Source: Pleurodeles waltl (taxonomy: Eukaryota; Chordata; Amphibia; Caudata; Salamandridae). Taken from it: 64,000 nucleotides of DNA. The stretch lies in assembly GCF_031143425.1 (NCBI RefSeq), contig NC_090447.1, positions 139,085,106-139,149,105 on the forward strand, written 5' to 3'. Both the position numbers and the translations under genes were made by a program. Positions 34,257-46,440 of this stretch are shown one piece after another; position 1 is the first letter of the stretch, and every line of letters starts with the position of its first letter. The notes below the pieces were generated by a model. It was not told the DNA's origin and ran no database searches. It saw nothing but the letters and a program-made list of their open reading frames with translations.

Positions 34257-34906
34257 CGCCCAGATTTACGCAAAGTGGCGCAGCCTGGTGCTGCGCCAAA
34301 AATAGCTGTGTAGCGCCACTTTTGAAATGCAGGGGTGTGCCGTACTTAGATGAATAAGGCAGATCCCTGCATTTCCCCATGCGCTGGCACTGAATTGAGC
34401 TGCCAACGCAGGCACCAACACAGGCATCCTTGCACCATAGTGCAAGGGTGTCTGGGTTGAGGGGATAGATTGTTTATATGCAGGAAGGTGTCCCTTCCTG
34501 CACATAAACAATTGTCCATTTCATTTTGCTTCTTCTATGTATGCTGCAGAATGCTGCACACACAGAAAAAGGAAAAAATTAGCAGGAATAAAAGCATTTC
34601 TCCTTATTTGCCATGCTACCACCACCCTGGGGTGGTGTTAGTTTTTGGAGCGGCCTCAGCTTTACGACAATTCGTAAATCTGAAGCAGCGTCAAAAGCAA
34701 TGGGTGTTGTGGTGGAAAGTCCACAGCAACACCCATTGCACGCCCCTCTGATGCAGAAAACTGTGTTGGAGGGGCCTATATGTACAAAGAGGCGTTACGC
34801 CACAAAAAAGTGGTGTTACAGCTCCTTGTAAATATGGAGCAGTGCTTAGCGCCACCGGAGTGCCACAAAAAGCTCTGGTGGCGCTAGGGGCTCTTAAATA
34901 TGACCC
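34257..34906. mobile_element. hAT-like MITE, 650 bp, with 8-bp target duplication
   Basis: TAAATTGT at 34249-34256 is repeated exactly at 34907-34914. The termini CGCCCAGATTTACGC and the inverse of CTTAAATATGACCC are imperfect inverted repeats. The interior contains a GGCGCAGCCTGGTGCTGCGCC hairpin-like start and the GCAGGAAGG...CCTTCCTGC hairpin. No coding capacity. Related copies: 4431-5111, about 24900-25530 and 57781-58276. Confidence 0.78.
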
Positions 34907-34914
34907 TAAATTGT

Positions 34915-36305
34915 ACAAGTTGGCATGCAGCCATCATTGTGTCACCCAGTATAGTACACTTTTGAAAACATGTCTCAAGCCTCCAACTAAAGCCTGTATT
35001 GCAGTTTTCAACTACCATTTCTCCCTGGGAAAATAAACCCTTTGGCAGTCCCAAACCTTGCATTTTAATACTTATGCCTCACCCGTAAAATAGGGTTTAA
35101 ATGCTCATAGGGCAGGGTACATTGTATTTGAAAGTAGGACATGTAGGTTTAACGTTTACTATTTCATGCTGTGGAAAACTCCTTAAGTTGTTTTTCATTG
35201 TTAGAAGGCCTATCTCCCATACTTACTAACACTGGGTTACCTTATTTACAATATAATTTTAAACCCTCTTTAATGGTGAAATTGAATTCTAAGTCACAGC
35301 TCTGAAAGTGTCACTTTGAGAAAGTTGCCATTTTCTTGTCCAAACCATTTGTGCTTTTTGTCAGTATCCTGGGTCACATCACTCTGAATGGCTTTGCTGT
35401 TGGGGTTCATGTATTGCTTCCAGACAGTAACACAAAAGAGGCTTAGGTGTGGACAGGATGAGACATTGTGGCAGGTTGACTGTGAGGAGATGCAACCAGC
35501 CTAACCTGCTTTTGAAAAGACTCAGCTCTACACACATAAAATACATCTGATATCAGGCCTGCCTGCTGAGACAGTTTAGAGCCTTGACAGGAGAAGAGAA
35601 CAACTTTCCAGAACCAGATGTGGGGGTAGGTCAGGGAGTTCCCTCATGCACAAACACCTTGTATACATATTGGGCCTTTAGAGCCCCTTATCAAAACACT
35701 GCTGGACCATTGGACATTACAGAAAAAGGACTGTCCGGCTGACAGAGGGCTGCCATGCTTCTTGATATTTAATAAAAAGGGAGATTAAGGCTTGTCAAGG
35801 GGGTTGTACTGTCAAGTTGAATTGGCCGTTTAAAACTGAATTAAGACAGCAGTGGCAGGCCTGGGGCATATTTTAAAAGGCTACTTAAGTAGGTTGCATA
35901 ATAAATGCTGCAGGCTCTCAAATAAAATGCAATTTGCAGGCCCTGGGTATACGGTGTACCACCTTGCTAGGTGCTTATATTTAAATTAAATATGCTAATC
36001 AGACGTAACCCAATTTTGTCATGTTTTAGGAAGTGAGCACAAGCATGTTAGCGCTGGTCAGCAGTGTTAAAGTGCACATAGTCTCAAAGCCAACAAAAAC
36101 GAATTCAGGAAAATTGGCGGGTGAAGTAAAAGGTTTGGAGAGGAGCACCCTAAGGCTGACAGGTCCTACATGCACTATTTCAATTCCTTTTTGCCTAAAA
36201 TACTCTTAATCTTAATAAATGGGACCTAGTATAGCCCAAATTTCAGACATATGCCTTTCATCATTTAAATTCAAGTGTACAAAAATCGATGGTTGGGCTG
36301 CTTAA
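34915..36305. other. Unassigned stretch
   Basis: AT-rich to mixed composition. No repeat ends, RNA genes or protein motifs recognised. Confidence 0.45.
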
Positions 36306-36685
36306 ATTAATCTCATCCACTGGGAATTATTCAGGACTCCATCCCACTCCATCCTTATTTTGCATACCACGGTACTTGACATTGGGCCCAACCATGTGCA
36401 AATCAGTCTTGACCCTCCTCCAATAGGAGCAGTCCAGCTTGTATTGCTTGCCAGGTCCTCCCTGAACTGGAACACAAGCAACTCAGGACCTGTTTTGCCC
36501 TTAAAAGGGCTCATCTCCCTGGTATAGCATGGTTCCTGTGGCAATGTGGGCATGCGGCCCGTGTCTGGTACACTAGTGTCACTTAGGGCATCACACTGAA
36601 GTATACAAAAAGTGAAGGTTGGAATTCTTGAATTAATCTCAGCCACTGAGGCTGCATTCCAACCACTCATTATTTTACACATTAT

Positions 36686-37636
36686 GGCCCTCATTATGAC
36701 CGTGGCGGACAGCATTATTTTGGAGAAAGGTACTGCCAGCAGGCTGGCGGTACCTTTCCCCAAAATATGACATTGACGGTACCACTCTGTCCGCCAGGGT
36801 GGTAACAGCCGCCGGTCTGGAGACTTCGGTCTCCAGCCAGGCGGCCGTCAAAATCCCACCCTCGGGATTATGACCCCGCCATGGTTTTCGTGGCAATCTT
36901 ACCGTCATGAAAACCATGGCGGTAGGCATTATCAGTGCCAGGGAATTCCTTCCCTGGCACTAATAGGGGACTCCTCTGCACCTGTACCCCTCCCAGATTC
37001 TTCCCCCAGCATCCCCCTCTCCCTCCCAACCCCCGACATACACACACCTACACGCGCAGACCTACACACTCATACACACACGCATACCCACATCCAGCCA
37101 CTCATGCATACAGTCATACACACACTCTGTAACACACACTAACATACATAAAAGCACACATGCATTCACACTACACAACATACACTTACACTCACACCCA
37201 TTCATGCACACGCGCATTACACACGCCTCACACACATGCACGCACACAAAAACAGTCACACACACCCCCACACACACAACAACCCGCCCCCTCCCCTGAT
37301 GGAGAACCTGACTTCCCCTCTTGCAGGGGGTCCTCCGGCAGGAGACGGGACGCGGCACTGCTGCCAACAGCAGCGTCCACCAGCGGAACACCACCAGGCC
37401 GTATCATATGTCATGATACGGTCAGCGGCATTCTACTGGCGTGGCGCTGCTGCTGTCAGCAGCGCCACCTTACCACCGTCTGCCACCATGAACGTAGCTG
37501 GAATTCCGCCAGCCTTCTGGTGGAATTCCAGCTACCATCATATCATGGTGGACGGTAGGTCACCACGGCGACGGTCTTTTGGAGGCCGTCACCATGGCGG
37601 TAGGCAGGATTTACTGCCAATGTTATAATGAGGGCC
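36686..37636. mobile_element. GGCCCTCATTATGAC-type MITE, 951 bp
   Basis: GGCCCTCATTATGAC at the left and GTTATAATGAGGGCC at the right are inverted repeats. TAT flanks both sides (36683-36685 and 37637-37639). It is inserted in the 320-bp tandem array, whose other units provide the uninterrupted target. Its middle holds a CA-rich simple repeat. GCGGT/ACCGCC-rich subterminal blocks resemble those of 19613-20080. Confidence 0.8.
37035..37285. repeat. CA-rich simple repeat inside the 951-bp MITE
   Basis: Irregular ACACAC, CATACA and CACTCA units. The His/Thr-rich open frames here are artefacts. Confidence 0.85.
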
Positions 37637-38095
37637 TATGCCACTTCAGTTTGGACCCAGCCATATGCAAACCAGTCTTGAGCCGGCTCCAGTGGGAACA
37701 GTCTAGCTCAAACTTCCAGGCCAGGTCCACCCTGAACTGGAACACAAGCAACCCAGAACCGCTTTCACCCATGTTATGGCTCAACAGTTGGGTGTAGCTT
37801 ATTTCCAGTGGCACAATGTGCATATGATCCGGGTACTGGCATACCCATCCTCCTTAAGGTTCACAGTGGAGTTTACAAAAAGTGATGGATAGACTTGAAT
37901 TAATCTCAGTCACTGGCAATTAGTCAGCACTGCATCCCTGTTCTTCAGTATTTTGCACACCATGCCACTAATTAATCTCAGCCACTGGTAATTATTCAGG
38001 GCCGAATCCCTGTCCATCAGAAGTTTACACAACATGGCACTTCAGTTTGGACCTAACCATATGCAAATCAGTCTTGACCCTGCTCCCCTTCATTA

Positions 38096-38689
38096 TTTAA
38101 CAGTAACACAAAATTTAAAAAGATAACAAACAGAGACGATTTTGAGCGTACCCGCCTGCACTGGGACGCCAAATGAAATATGAAAATCTGCTGATTCTTG
38201 AATTATGAATGTTACCAACGGGGTCACTAGGTGTGAGAATGGCTGTCATAGTGTCTGTCTGGCTTTAGAGTGGGTGTGAGAAGGTGTCTGTGGGTGTGAG
38301 AGTGGGCGTGTGAATGTCTGATTGCACTCCAATGGATGAAAGATGCATTCACCTCCACAAAGGATTTCAGATTGTTTTTCAATATGGAATTGCTGAGTAA
38401 GCACACTTGCTTTTCCTTTGATAAGCCAAGCCTAGGAGTTAGGATCATTTGTCCTTTCCAGAAGTGGAGCTTCAACTGGGACACCTGCTGCATTTAAATT
38501 TGTACGTGCTTCCTGCTGAGGTTTAGTTTCTGTGAAAGGAACATCATGGACAGAATGGAACCTCACCTTCTCTTTTATCTAACGAGAGTCCACAGCTTTG
38601 CACAAAATATCTATTCAACTTAAGCACTTTCTACTGGTTATGTAGTGAGTGCTACCTTGTTGAGTAAGTGTCTATTATGGGGGAGGTGG
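38096..38689. other. Spacer with a G-rich GTGTGAGA simple repeat at 38230-38330
   Basis: GGTGTGAGAATGG, GGGTGTGAGAAGG and GGTGTGAGAGTGG units recur. No gene recognised. Confidence 0.5.
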
Positions 38690-39099
38690 ACTGTGAAGCC
38701 CACTCCCCAGTTGATTTAAGTGCTGGGGACCCTATCCCCCAGGGCCCACTATAATTCCATGGGGGGCTGCGCGGACCCCCCTTCACTGGCCAAATACGGC
38801 CCCAGCGACCCCATCCAAGGGTCCCAGCCTTTTCTTTTTTAGGGGGTGTGGCCCCGGGGCAATTTCGGCCCCAGGGCTTGGCCTTACTATGTTCTTTTTT
38901 TCTTGGGGAGGGGAGCCTTCTGGCCTCATCCTCAGGCCGGTTTCGACCTTGGGGACCCCATCCGCCTGGGCCCAGCCATCTCTCCTGGGTGCCCTCTGTG
39001 GTACCCAGTGCACATTAGGACCACAGGGGGAGCCTGAAGGCCTTTGCAGTCCCAGCCAGCTCCCTGTCTCTTGCAGGAGCCAACATTGCTGTCACGGAG

Positions 39100-39345
39100 A
39101 GGGAGCTTCTAAAGATGCAGCTCATTCTCTTTGAGAGCAATTGTTTCCTCTGTTTCCTTGCCTGCATCTCTGCAGGCAGGGAAACAAAGGAAACCTCCAC
39201 TTCAACCAAGCGAGAGCTGTTTGACACCTCTCAGTTGCTGGAACTGGAGTCTTTGCTCTGACTTGGAAGCAGCTGTCAAAGCTCCTACCAAGTCAGAGCA
39301 AACAGCAATGTCCCAGGGGTGGGTAGCCCAGGACATAGCAGGAGC
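39100..39345 (+). repeat. Internal direct repeat, unit 1
   Basis: AGAGCAATTGTTTCCTCT, CTGCAGGCAGGGAAA, GCGAGAGCT and CAAGTCAGAGCAAA recur in the same order at 40110-40345. An inverted relative is at about 45840-46060. Two Pro/Gly/Arg-rich open frames across it are not genes. Confidence 0.75.
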
Positions 39346-40109
39346 CAGCCCTGGGGGTGGCGGTCCCCAGGGCCATTATTGGCTCCTTGAGGGGGCCTTG
39401 CGGTGTCCCTCCAACTTTAGACTTTGCCCCAGGGAGGTGGGGGTCCCCGTGCTGAGGGTCCACAACAGTCTCCCTCATTCCTTCATTTTAGCCCTAGAGA
39501 GGTGGCGGTCCCATCGCTCCTGAGACTGTGGGGGCCATGCACCCCCTTCATTTCAAATCAACATTTGCCCCAGAGAGGTGACAGTCCCCAGGTCTGTGGG
39601 GGGGGGGGCACACAACCCCCCATATATAAATTAACATTTGGTCTGGGGATGTAACGGTCCCCAGAGCTGGAGGGGTGCCACACAATCCCCCATGATAATT
39701 TAATCTTTAGTCCCGGGGAGGTGGCGATCCCTGTGGCTCTGGGAAAGGCGACACAGGCCTTCCTCATATCAAATTATAGTTTTGCCATGAGGAGGTGGTT
39801 TTCCCCAGGGTGCGGGGGCACATGGCCCCCCAAATATTAGTCTTTGACCGCTCCGGGGAGGTGATAGACCCTGGAGCAAATACAAGCCTTAGGAGGGGGG
39901 CCCATTGTGTCCCCTCCTTTTTAAAGGACCTAGTGCCCCGGGGACCAACCCACCCAGGGCATATTTTTAAAAAATCAGGAGACCGCCAGAACTGGATCTG
40001 CAGATTTTCCTGACGTTTAAAAAAAAAACATCTTAGCCTGGCAGGGTCCGTATTTTTTAAATATCCTTAACGGTGGATTTACTGGACATTTTAAAAAAAA
40101 TGCTGCTAA

Positions 40110-40345
40110 AGATGCAGATCCCTCTCTGTAAGAGCAATTGTTTCCTCTCTTTTCCTGCCTGCATCGCTGCAGGCAGGGAAATAGAGGAAACCTCCTCTTC
40201 CAGAAAGCGAGAGCTATTTGACAGCTCTCACTTGCTGGAACCGGAGTGGTTTTTTGGACTTGGCAGGAGCTGTCAAAGCTCCCATCAAGTCAGAGCAAAA
40301 AGCTATATCCAGAGGGTGGGCACCTCAGGACATAGCAGGAGCCAG
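40110..40345 (+). repeat. Internal direct repeat, unit 2
   Basis: Diverged copy of 39100-39345, offset by about 1 kb. The intervening sequence is made of GGTGG..GGTCCCC sub-repeats. Confidence 0.75.
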
Positions 40346-43306
40346 GAGGTGGTGGTGCCAGGGACATTTTTTATCTCCTTCTCCAACATTAGAATTTGCA
40401 AAAAGAGAGGTGGTGGTCCCTGAGCTATGGGTCTGCAACAGACCCCTCTCATTCCTTAATTTTAGCCCCTGGCAGATGGCCGTCCCTCGGGTTGTGTAGG
40501 GGTAGCTTTCACCCAGCCTGAATTTCAATCAATATTTGTCCTGGGAAGGTGGGGTATCCTGGGGCTGTGGGGGACCACGCAGCCCCCCCTCATATTTCAA
40601 TCCACAATTGCCCCAGGGAGGTGGTGATCCCCAGGGCTGTGGGAGGGCGATGCAGCCCAAATGTTAAGTTAATGTTTGCCCTGAGAAATAGGCAGTCACT
40701 GGGTCTCTGAGGGAGTCCATAAGGCCTCCTCCATATCAAGTTATAGTTGTGCCCTGTAGAGGTGGTGGTCCAGGGGTGCGGGTGGGTCCATGCAGCCTCC
40801 GCATATTAGTCTCTGAACACCCCAGGGAGGTGGTGGTCCCCAGAGCAAATACAAGGCATAGGAGAGGTGCCCTATACCCCCATCCTTTTTGAAGCACCCA
40901 ATAGCCCGAGGACCAGCCCCACTCACGCCTAATAAAAAAGGACAGGATACATATCTGGATCGGTGGATTTTCCTGCCTTTAAAACAAAATGCTTTTTAGC
41001 CCTGGTGGGATAAGTAAGGGACCCTAGACCAAGGCTAGGGGCTTAGGGTGACCCTACCCTGGGCCCTTTTCTTTTTCTTTTCACTTTTTTTCTGGGACTT
41101 GGCTGATGCCAAGTCCAAGATGGCTCCCAACACTTCCTTGTTGAAATGTCGGCAGCCAATCAGATATCAGCACGGGCCAGTTGGATCTGCGGAGTATCTG
41201 TGTGACCAGATATCTTTATTTTCTGCCCTTTAATATCTCAATGAACAGGTTTACATCAAATCACAATAAGCATGCTTTTTGGACCAAGAGCTAGCTTTCT
41301 GCCAAATTTGGTGTAATTCCATCCAGCAGTTCGGGCTGTATTTGAGTTTAAAAAACGGAAAAATCCCATTGACGTAGAAATGGGAAAAAGTGTATAGGGA
41401 CTCCCCCTGTTTCTCTACCCCCACCTTGATGGATCACCCGAAACATTCAGTACAGGAGCTGAACTGACTAAAGTATATGCTTTGAAACTTTTGTGACGAT
41501 TCTTTGAGGAGTACCAAAGCTATTGCCAAAAAAAAAAAAAAAAACACTCTGTCTATGGAAAAAATGGTCCTAACTATAACTACCTACCCTGACGATTATT
41601 GGCTGCCACTTGGTAGTTATAGTTAGGACTTAGTTTCTATATAAAAAGCATTTTTTTATCTGCCTATATCTTTGGCACAGCTTGACAAATCTTCACAAAA
41701 CTTTCCAAAGCCAGGCCCATGAGCTGCTGCCTGGAAAGATTAAGGGTGATCTGTTGGGGGGGGCAAGGAAAAAGGAGGGCCCAAAACACATTTTCCCCGT
41801 TCATTTTTCTATAGCGATTTTGAACAGCAATAGCATCAAAACTGCTGAACGGAATTACACCAAATTTGGCAGAAACGTAGGTCCTGGTCCAGAAAGTCAC
41901 CTTTTTTGTTTTGGTGTAATTCTGCACAGTAGTTTTAGAGAAATTAATGAAAATCCAATTTTGTATGTCTAGGGAAACGAAAGATTTGCTACCCCTACTG
42001 ATATCGTGCAGAAATCTATTTGGCTGATAACACTTCAACAACAGAAGTTTTTGAAGTGTTGTCAGCCATCTTGGGACTCGGGTGAAGCTGAGTCCCCAAA
42101 AAAAAGTTTAAAAAAAAGAAAAGTGATCCGGGTACGGACACCCTGAACCCTTAGCTCTGGTGATGGGTTCCCAAAGCGACCTCCCAGGGCTAAAAGTGTG
42201 GAGTTGTGGTGGATCTGTGGATCTGCTGTAAAAAAATGTAAAAACAAAGCACAGTCTCCCACACTTCATTACTCTATAGCCCCCAGGTGGGCCAAGTCCT
42301 GGGAGCTTCTGTGTAAAAAAAATAGGGGAGGCTCCTGGCCCCCTCCCGCTGCTCCGGGGACTGCCCACCTCCATGGGACTTATTATTTGTATCCCGGGGG
42401 CCTGTGCCTCCACTGTCCTGGGGAACAATACCTCCCCAGGTCTGGGTGTTAACATGTGGGGGATGCCCAGCCCCCTCCCACTGCCTGGGGACCACCACCT
42501 CCCAGGGAATTCTTGTAATAATATGCAGGAGGCCTGTGGCCCCCTCATGACCTGTGGACCATTATCCCCAGGGGCAAAATGTAATTTATTTGTTGGGACC
42601 GCACAGCCCATCCCACTGCCCTGGGGACCACCAGCCCCCAGGACTTATTATTTGTATCCAAGGGGGCTGCATGCCCCCCTCTGCCCTGGGGACCGCCACC
42701 TCCCCAGGGCTGTATTAATTATAGTATGCGGGAGGGAGCCAGCTGGCCCCCTCCGCTGGCTGCAGACCACCACCCACGGGACAAATATTTTAAAAAGGAA
42801 AGGGAGGTTCTTTTGGGACCCCCAAGCCCTCTGGACCACCACCCACCAGGGCTATGTTCTTGTTGGAGAAGGGCACAGGGTCCCCCTCATGGAGACACAG
42901 ATGACCCTGGGAACCACCACCCCCCAGGGCCAGCTCCAGCTATGTCACAGGGTGTCTACCCCCAGGACATAGCTGCTTGCTATGGCTTGGCCTCAGCATT
43001 GCAGCCAAGCCACAACAAACACTTTGGGTTTTAACAGTGTAAACTGTCCATGCGCGCAGGGGACAGAGAAGAAATGCTTCAGCAAGCACAGAGCTACTGT
43101 CAGAACTCTGTGCTTGCTGAAGCAATGGCACTGTGAGAGAAGTCTTAAGGCTGCCCCTGCTGTGCCAGGTAGCCAATAAGGGCTTTTTATTTAAAAAAAT
43201 ATCTTTAAAAAATAAATAATAAAATAAGGATGGGGGGAGCCATTGAGAGCACCCTCACCATTCAAGAAAGCCCATTAAGGGAAGAACCTCCCCCCCTCCA
43301 CACACA

Positions 43307-43372
43307 CTATAGCTCAGTTTGAAGGTCTATGACCTTCACAATGAGCTTTGGGGGTTCGAGTCCAGCTTGACT
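43307..43372 (+). ncRNA. tRNA-like sequence with A and B boxes (degenerate tRNA or SINE head)
   Basis: TAGCTCAGTTTG at 43310-43321 fits an A box, and GGTTCGAGTCC at 43353-43363 is a consensus B box, with tRNA-like spacing. Between them, GAAGGTC-TAT-GACCTTC forms a stem that is not a normal anticodon arm, and the acceptor stem does not pair convincingly. An A/T-rich tail follows at 43381-43445, as in tRNA-derived SINEs. It is probably not a functional tRNA. Confidence 0.35.
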
Positions 43373-43559
43373 CATTTCCTTTTTAAAAAAAAAATAAATA
43401 TATATATATTATTTTTTTTTTAAACAATAAATACTTTTTTTTAAATCCAACACAAATATCTCATTTTAAGTATATTAAATATTAAAGCCTATATAACCTC
43501 TATCACTTTCCCCTCTCATTTATTTTCTTTCTCTATTTCTGTCTCTCTCTCAATCAATT

Positions 43560-43770
43560 TCTCCCACTCACACACCCACTCAGACACATACTCACCCACT
43601 CACAGACCCACTCAGATACTCATGCACCCACACACAGACACACTCAGACAGTCACACACCCACTCACAGACCCACGCACACACTGACACACCCACTAAAA
43701 CACTGATGTGCACATTCTCACATCCAGACAGCCAATCTGACAGCCACTCTCACTCCAAGATACACCCTCT
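43560..43770. repeat. CACCCACTCAGACA-type minisatellite
   Basis: Irregular CACTCA, CACACCCAC and CAGACA units. The same motif recurs over a longer stretch at 46805-47275. Confidence 0.85.
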
Positions 43771-44078
43771 CACACCTATTCTCCCATTAGGAGAAGCCGC
43801 CACACACGGCCAAAGGGTTGTGCACAGCATGGGTTTGGGTTGTTAGGGGGTGTTGGCCTCAGGGTCTGACTGCAGACCAAGTCTTGCGGGCAACCTCCCC
43901 TGCACACGGGTGAAGGCCATGCGTGGTGGAAGGTTGGGTGTAAGTTATAGTTATTTTAGGCCACGAGTTATAGTTACTTGAGGTAACTCTAACTGTAACT
44001 GGTGAATCTATGGTTTCGTACTTTTAAAATGTGAGCCTAACTATAATGTTCCTGTAACCTTTGTTTTTTTAAGTGAAA

Positions 44079-44079
<1 letters not shown>

Positions 44080-44113
<34 letters not shown>

Positions 44114-44290
44114 CACACACACACACATAAAGGGCCTTGGTTTGACATATATATAAAGGGCCTTGGTTTGACATATATATATATATATATATATATATAC
44201 GTATATATATATATATATATATATATACATAAACATACATACACACACACACATATATATACATTATTATATATATGGATATATATACAT
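44080..44290. repeat. (TA)n/(CA)n microsatellite with a 26-bp internal duplication
   Basis: Long TA runs enclose two copies of ATAAAGGGCCTTGGTTTGAC, starting at 44127 and 44153, which are 26 bp apart. Confidence 0.9.
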
Positions 44291-44335
44291 ATTACCTACT
44301 GCCGGTCTCCAGTAGGCTGTTATAGTTAGGACTAA

Positions 44336-44692
44336 GGGCCAGATGTAGGTAAGTATAATTTTGCGACTTGCAATTTGCGAGTCATAGCAAATTGTAACTC
44401 GCAAAACCAAACGCAGAAACGTGTCTCAGACACCTTCTGTGACTCGCTATGGGGTCGCAAAGACCCACCTCATGAATATTAATGAGCATTCGCGGTCACA
44501 AAGCAACTCAGCATGGCGATGCGGTCGCAAAATAGGAAGGGAACATCCCTTCCTATTTGCGAGTCGCAGCCTCAAATTGCGAGTCGGTACCAACTCGCAA
44601 TTTGAGGTTGTGCATCGCGTTAGGCCTTTTGCACGTCACAAACTGCGTTTTTCGCAGTTTGCGACGTGCAAAAGGCTTCCTACCTCTGGCCC
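44336..44692. mobile_element. GGGCCAGATGTAGG-type MITE, 357 bp
   Basis: GGGCCAGATGTAGGTAAG at the left and CTTCCTACCTCTGGCCC at the right are inverted repeats. The flanks are TAA and TAC, so one base of a 3-bp duplication has changed. It is rich in TTGCGA/TCGCAA palindromic segments. A longer, truncated relative begins at 51077. Confidence 0.65.
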
Positions 44693-46440
44693 TACGTTTC
44701 CAAAGAAAATGTGTTTGTTGACTTGCCTATATAGTTGGTGCGGTTTTCTGAATCTTCACAAAATGTTCCCAAAAAAGTGTTCTTGAGAATATTGTTGTAC
44801 ATGGGAAGCTTCGGGTGATCTTTTAAGGCAGGGGCTGAAAAAAAGTGGAGGGAGGGTCACAAAAAGTGCATTTCCCATTATAATTCCTATTGGGAATTTG
44901 AATGCAACTAGAGTCCGAACTGCTGGATTGAATTACATCATATTTGGCAGAATGGTAACTTTTGGTCCAGAAAGAAGCCTTTTTTGTTGTTAGGAAAAAA
45001 TCAGTTCAGCAGTTTTGGAGATATTGAAAGAAAACTAAATATAAAACTAAGGGCCTGATTAGGACTTCAGCGGAGGGGATTACTCCGTCCCTAATGTGAT
45101 GGATATCCCGCCCGCCGAATTACGAGTTCACTTCGTGAATAGTACCAATCTCATGCAGAGATCTGATTGGCTGCCAATACTTCAACTAGGAAGTGTTGGC
45201 AGACATTTTAAGATGCTTCTTCAGCCGAGTCTGAAAAAAAATGAAAATAAAATGAAAAGAGGTTAGGGTACTGTTAACATACCCCTCTAGTCTTGATGCA
45301 GGACCCCCCAGGGGCCACCAGCCCAAGGCTTAAAAGTATTTTTTTTAAATCATGATGAAAATTGCCGCAGATCCACAAATTTTGCAGTGAGTAAAAAACA
45401 AATGCAAGTGAGGTCCCTGGTGACTGGTTTTATTTTTCCCCCAGGTGGGCCAGGTCATGAGGGCATTGGTGGGTGAAAAAAGAGGGGGTGTACAGAGCCC
45501 TCCTCCTAGCGCTTTTCAAAGCCCCAGAACTGCCACCTCGCTGTGGCACTGTAAAATAAGTATGCAGGGAGGCAGCACAGCCGCCCTGCGCCCTGGGGGC
45601 TGGCTCCCTCCCAAGCCAAAACCTTTTTATTTAATGGGGAAGGCCCATATGGCCTCACCTGAAGCCCTGGGGACCGCCACCTCCCCAAGCTAAAAATGCA
45701 ATTAATGCAGGGGAGGGTCTACGCGGCCCCTGCCCACAGCCCCAAGACCAACACCTCCCAGGCTAAATAGAAACACTGTAGGAGGGCCATGTGGCCCACC
45801 TCATGGAGTCAGTAATGGCCCTGGGGACCACCATCCGCCAGGCCTGGCTCCTGCTATGTCCCAGGGGTCCACCTCGGTACATATCTGTTTGCTATGGTCA
45901 GAGCAAACACTCCTCTTCCAGCGGGCGAAAGCTGTTAAAGTGCTCTCACCTGCTGGAAGTAGATGTTTCATCTTGTTCAATGCCCACACAGATACAGGAA
46001 GGGAAAGTGATAAAACAATTGCTCTTGCCCACAGGGAGCTGCATTTTTAGCATCTATCTGAGTGCAAGCTCATTGTTGGTCGGGAGCCAGCTGGGACCAC
46101 AGGGGCATTCAGGCTCCCCCCTGCAATCCCACTGCTGCCCAGGGGGACCCAGGAGACGTGACTAGGCCACGGGGCTGAATACAGGTGGGTGAAGGTAGCG
46201 ATGTGGCCCCTTTCCTCCAGTGAATTATGGTGGGCCCCAGGGAATGAGGTCTCTGGGGTTGAAATTGGCTTGGGGATAGTGGCTACACGTTCCCTCTCCC
46301 CCAGGCAAAGGACTTCCAGTCTTTTGCCAGAATGATGGACAGTTCACCAAAGGCCCCACAGTGCATATCCCACCAATTTTGGTGGCATGTTTTAGAGGCC
46401 CGGGGAAAATTAGGACATCCCCACTAAACAAAGAAGTACT
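44693..46440 (-). repeat. Second half-copy of the fold-back block, interrupted by a MITE fragment
   Basis: Follows the right half of 38690-43180: the GTTATAGTTAGGACT centre (before 44336), a CATATTTGGCAGAA...GGTCCAGAAAG block at 44930-44980, then inverted GGGACCGCCACCTCCCCA units (45530-45840) and the inverted relative of 39100-39345 at 45840-46060. A truncated MITE (45051-45130, GGGCCTGATTAGGAC end) interrupts it. Confidence 0.6.
45051..45130. mobile_element. Half of a GGGCCTGATTA-type MITE
   Basis: Matches the left half of 16095-16266 (GGGATT-CTCCGTCCC, GATGGATATCCCGCC) and is preceded by TAA. The right half is missing. Confidence 0.6.

Larger units (their letters stand above)
36306..38095. 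repeat. Tandem array of about 320-bp units, split by a MITE
   Basis: The block ATTAATCTCA(G/T)(C/T)CACTG recurs at 36306, 36632, 37899 and 37971. Shared downstream blocks are CATATGCAAA(T/C)CAGTCTTGA and CCTGAACTGGAACACAAGCAA. Spacing is 326 bp, 316 bp once the 951-bp MITE is removed, and 72 bp for a truncated last unit. Confidence 0.8.
38690..43180. repeat. Large fold-back repeat block centred near 41.6 kb
   Basis: The left half is repeated in reverse complement on the right. From the centre outward, both halves have: an 18-bp palindrome (41567-41584 against 41612-41629), a TTCTGCCAAATTTGGTGTAATTCC block (41311 region against the inverse near 41850), a CCAAGATGGCT(C/G) block beside a GGACTTGGCT-like motif (41092-41130 against the inverse near 42060-42100), then a long series of about 90-bp GGGAGGTGG(C/T)GGTCCCCAGGGC units (39350-40960 against inverted units 42290-42940), and AGCAGGAGCCAG-type ends. 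No protein or transposase is encoded. The outer limits are approximate. Confidence 0.65.

Noticed and set aside
37035..37630. His/Thr-rich open frames of more than 120 codons
   Set aside because: Translations of the CA-rich simple repeat and MITE ends.
42108..42972. 167- and 199-codon frames
   Set aside because: They follow the roughly 90-bp GGTGGTCCCC repeat units of the fold-back block.
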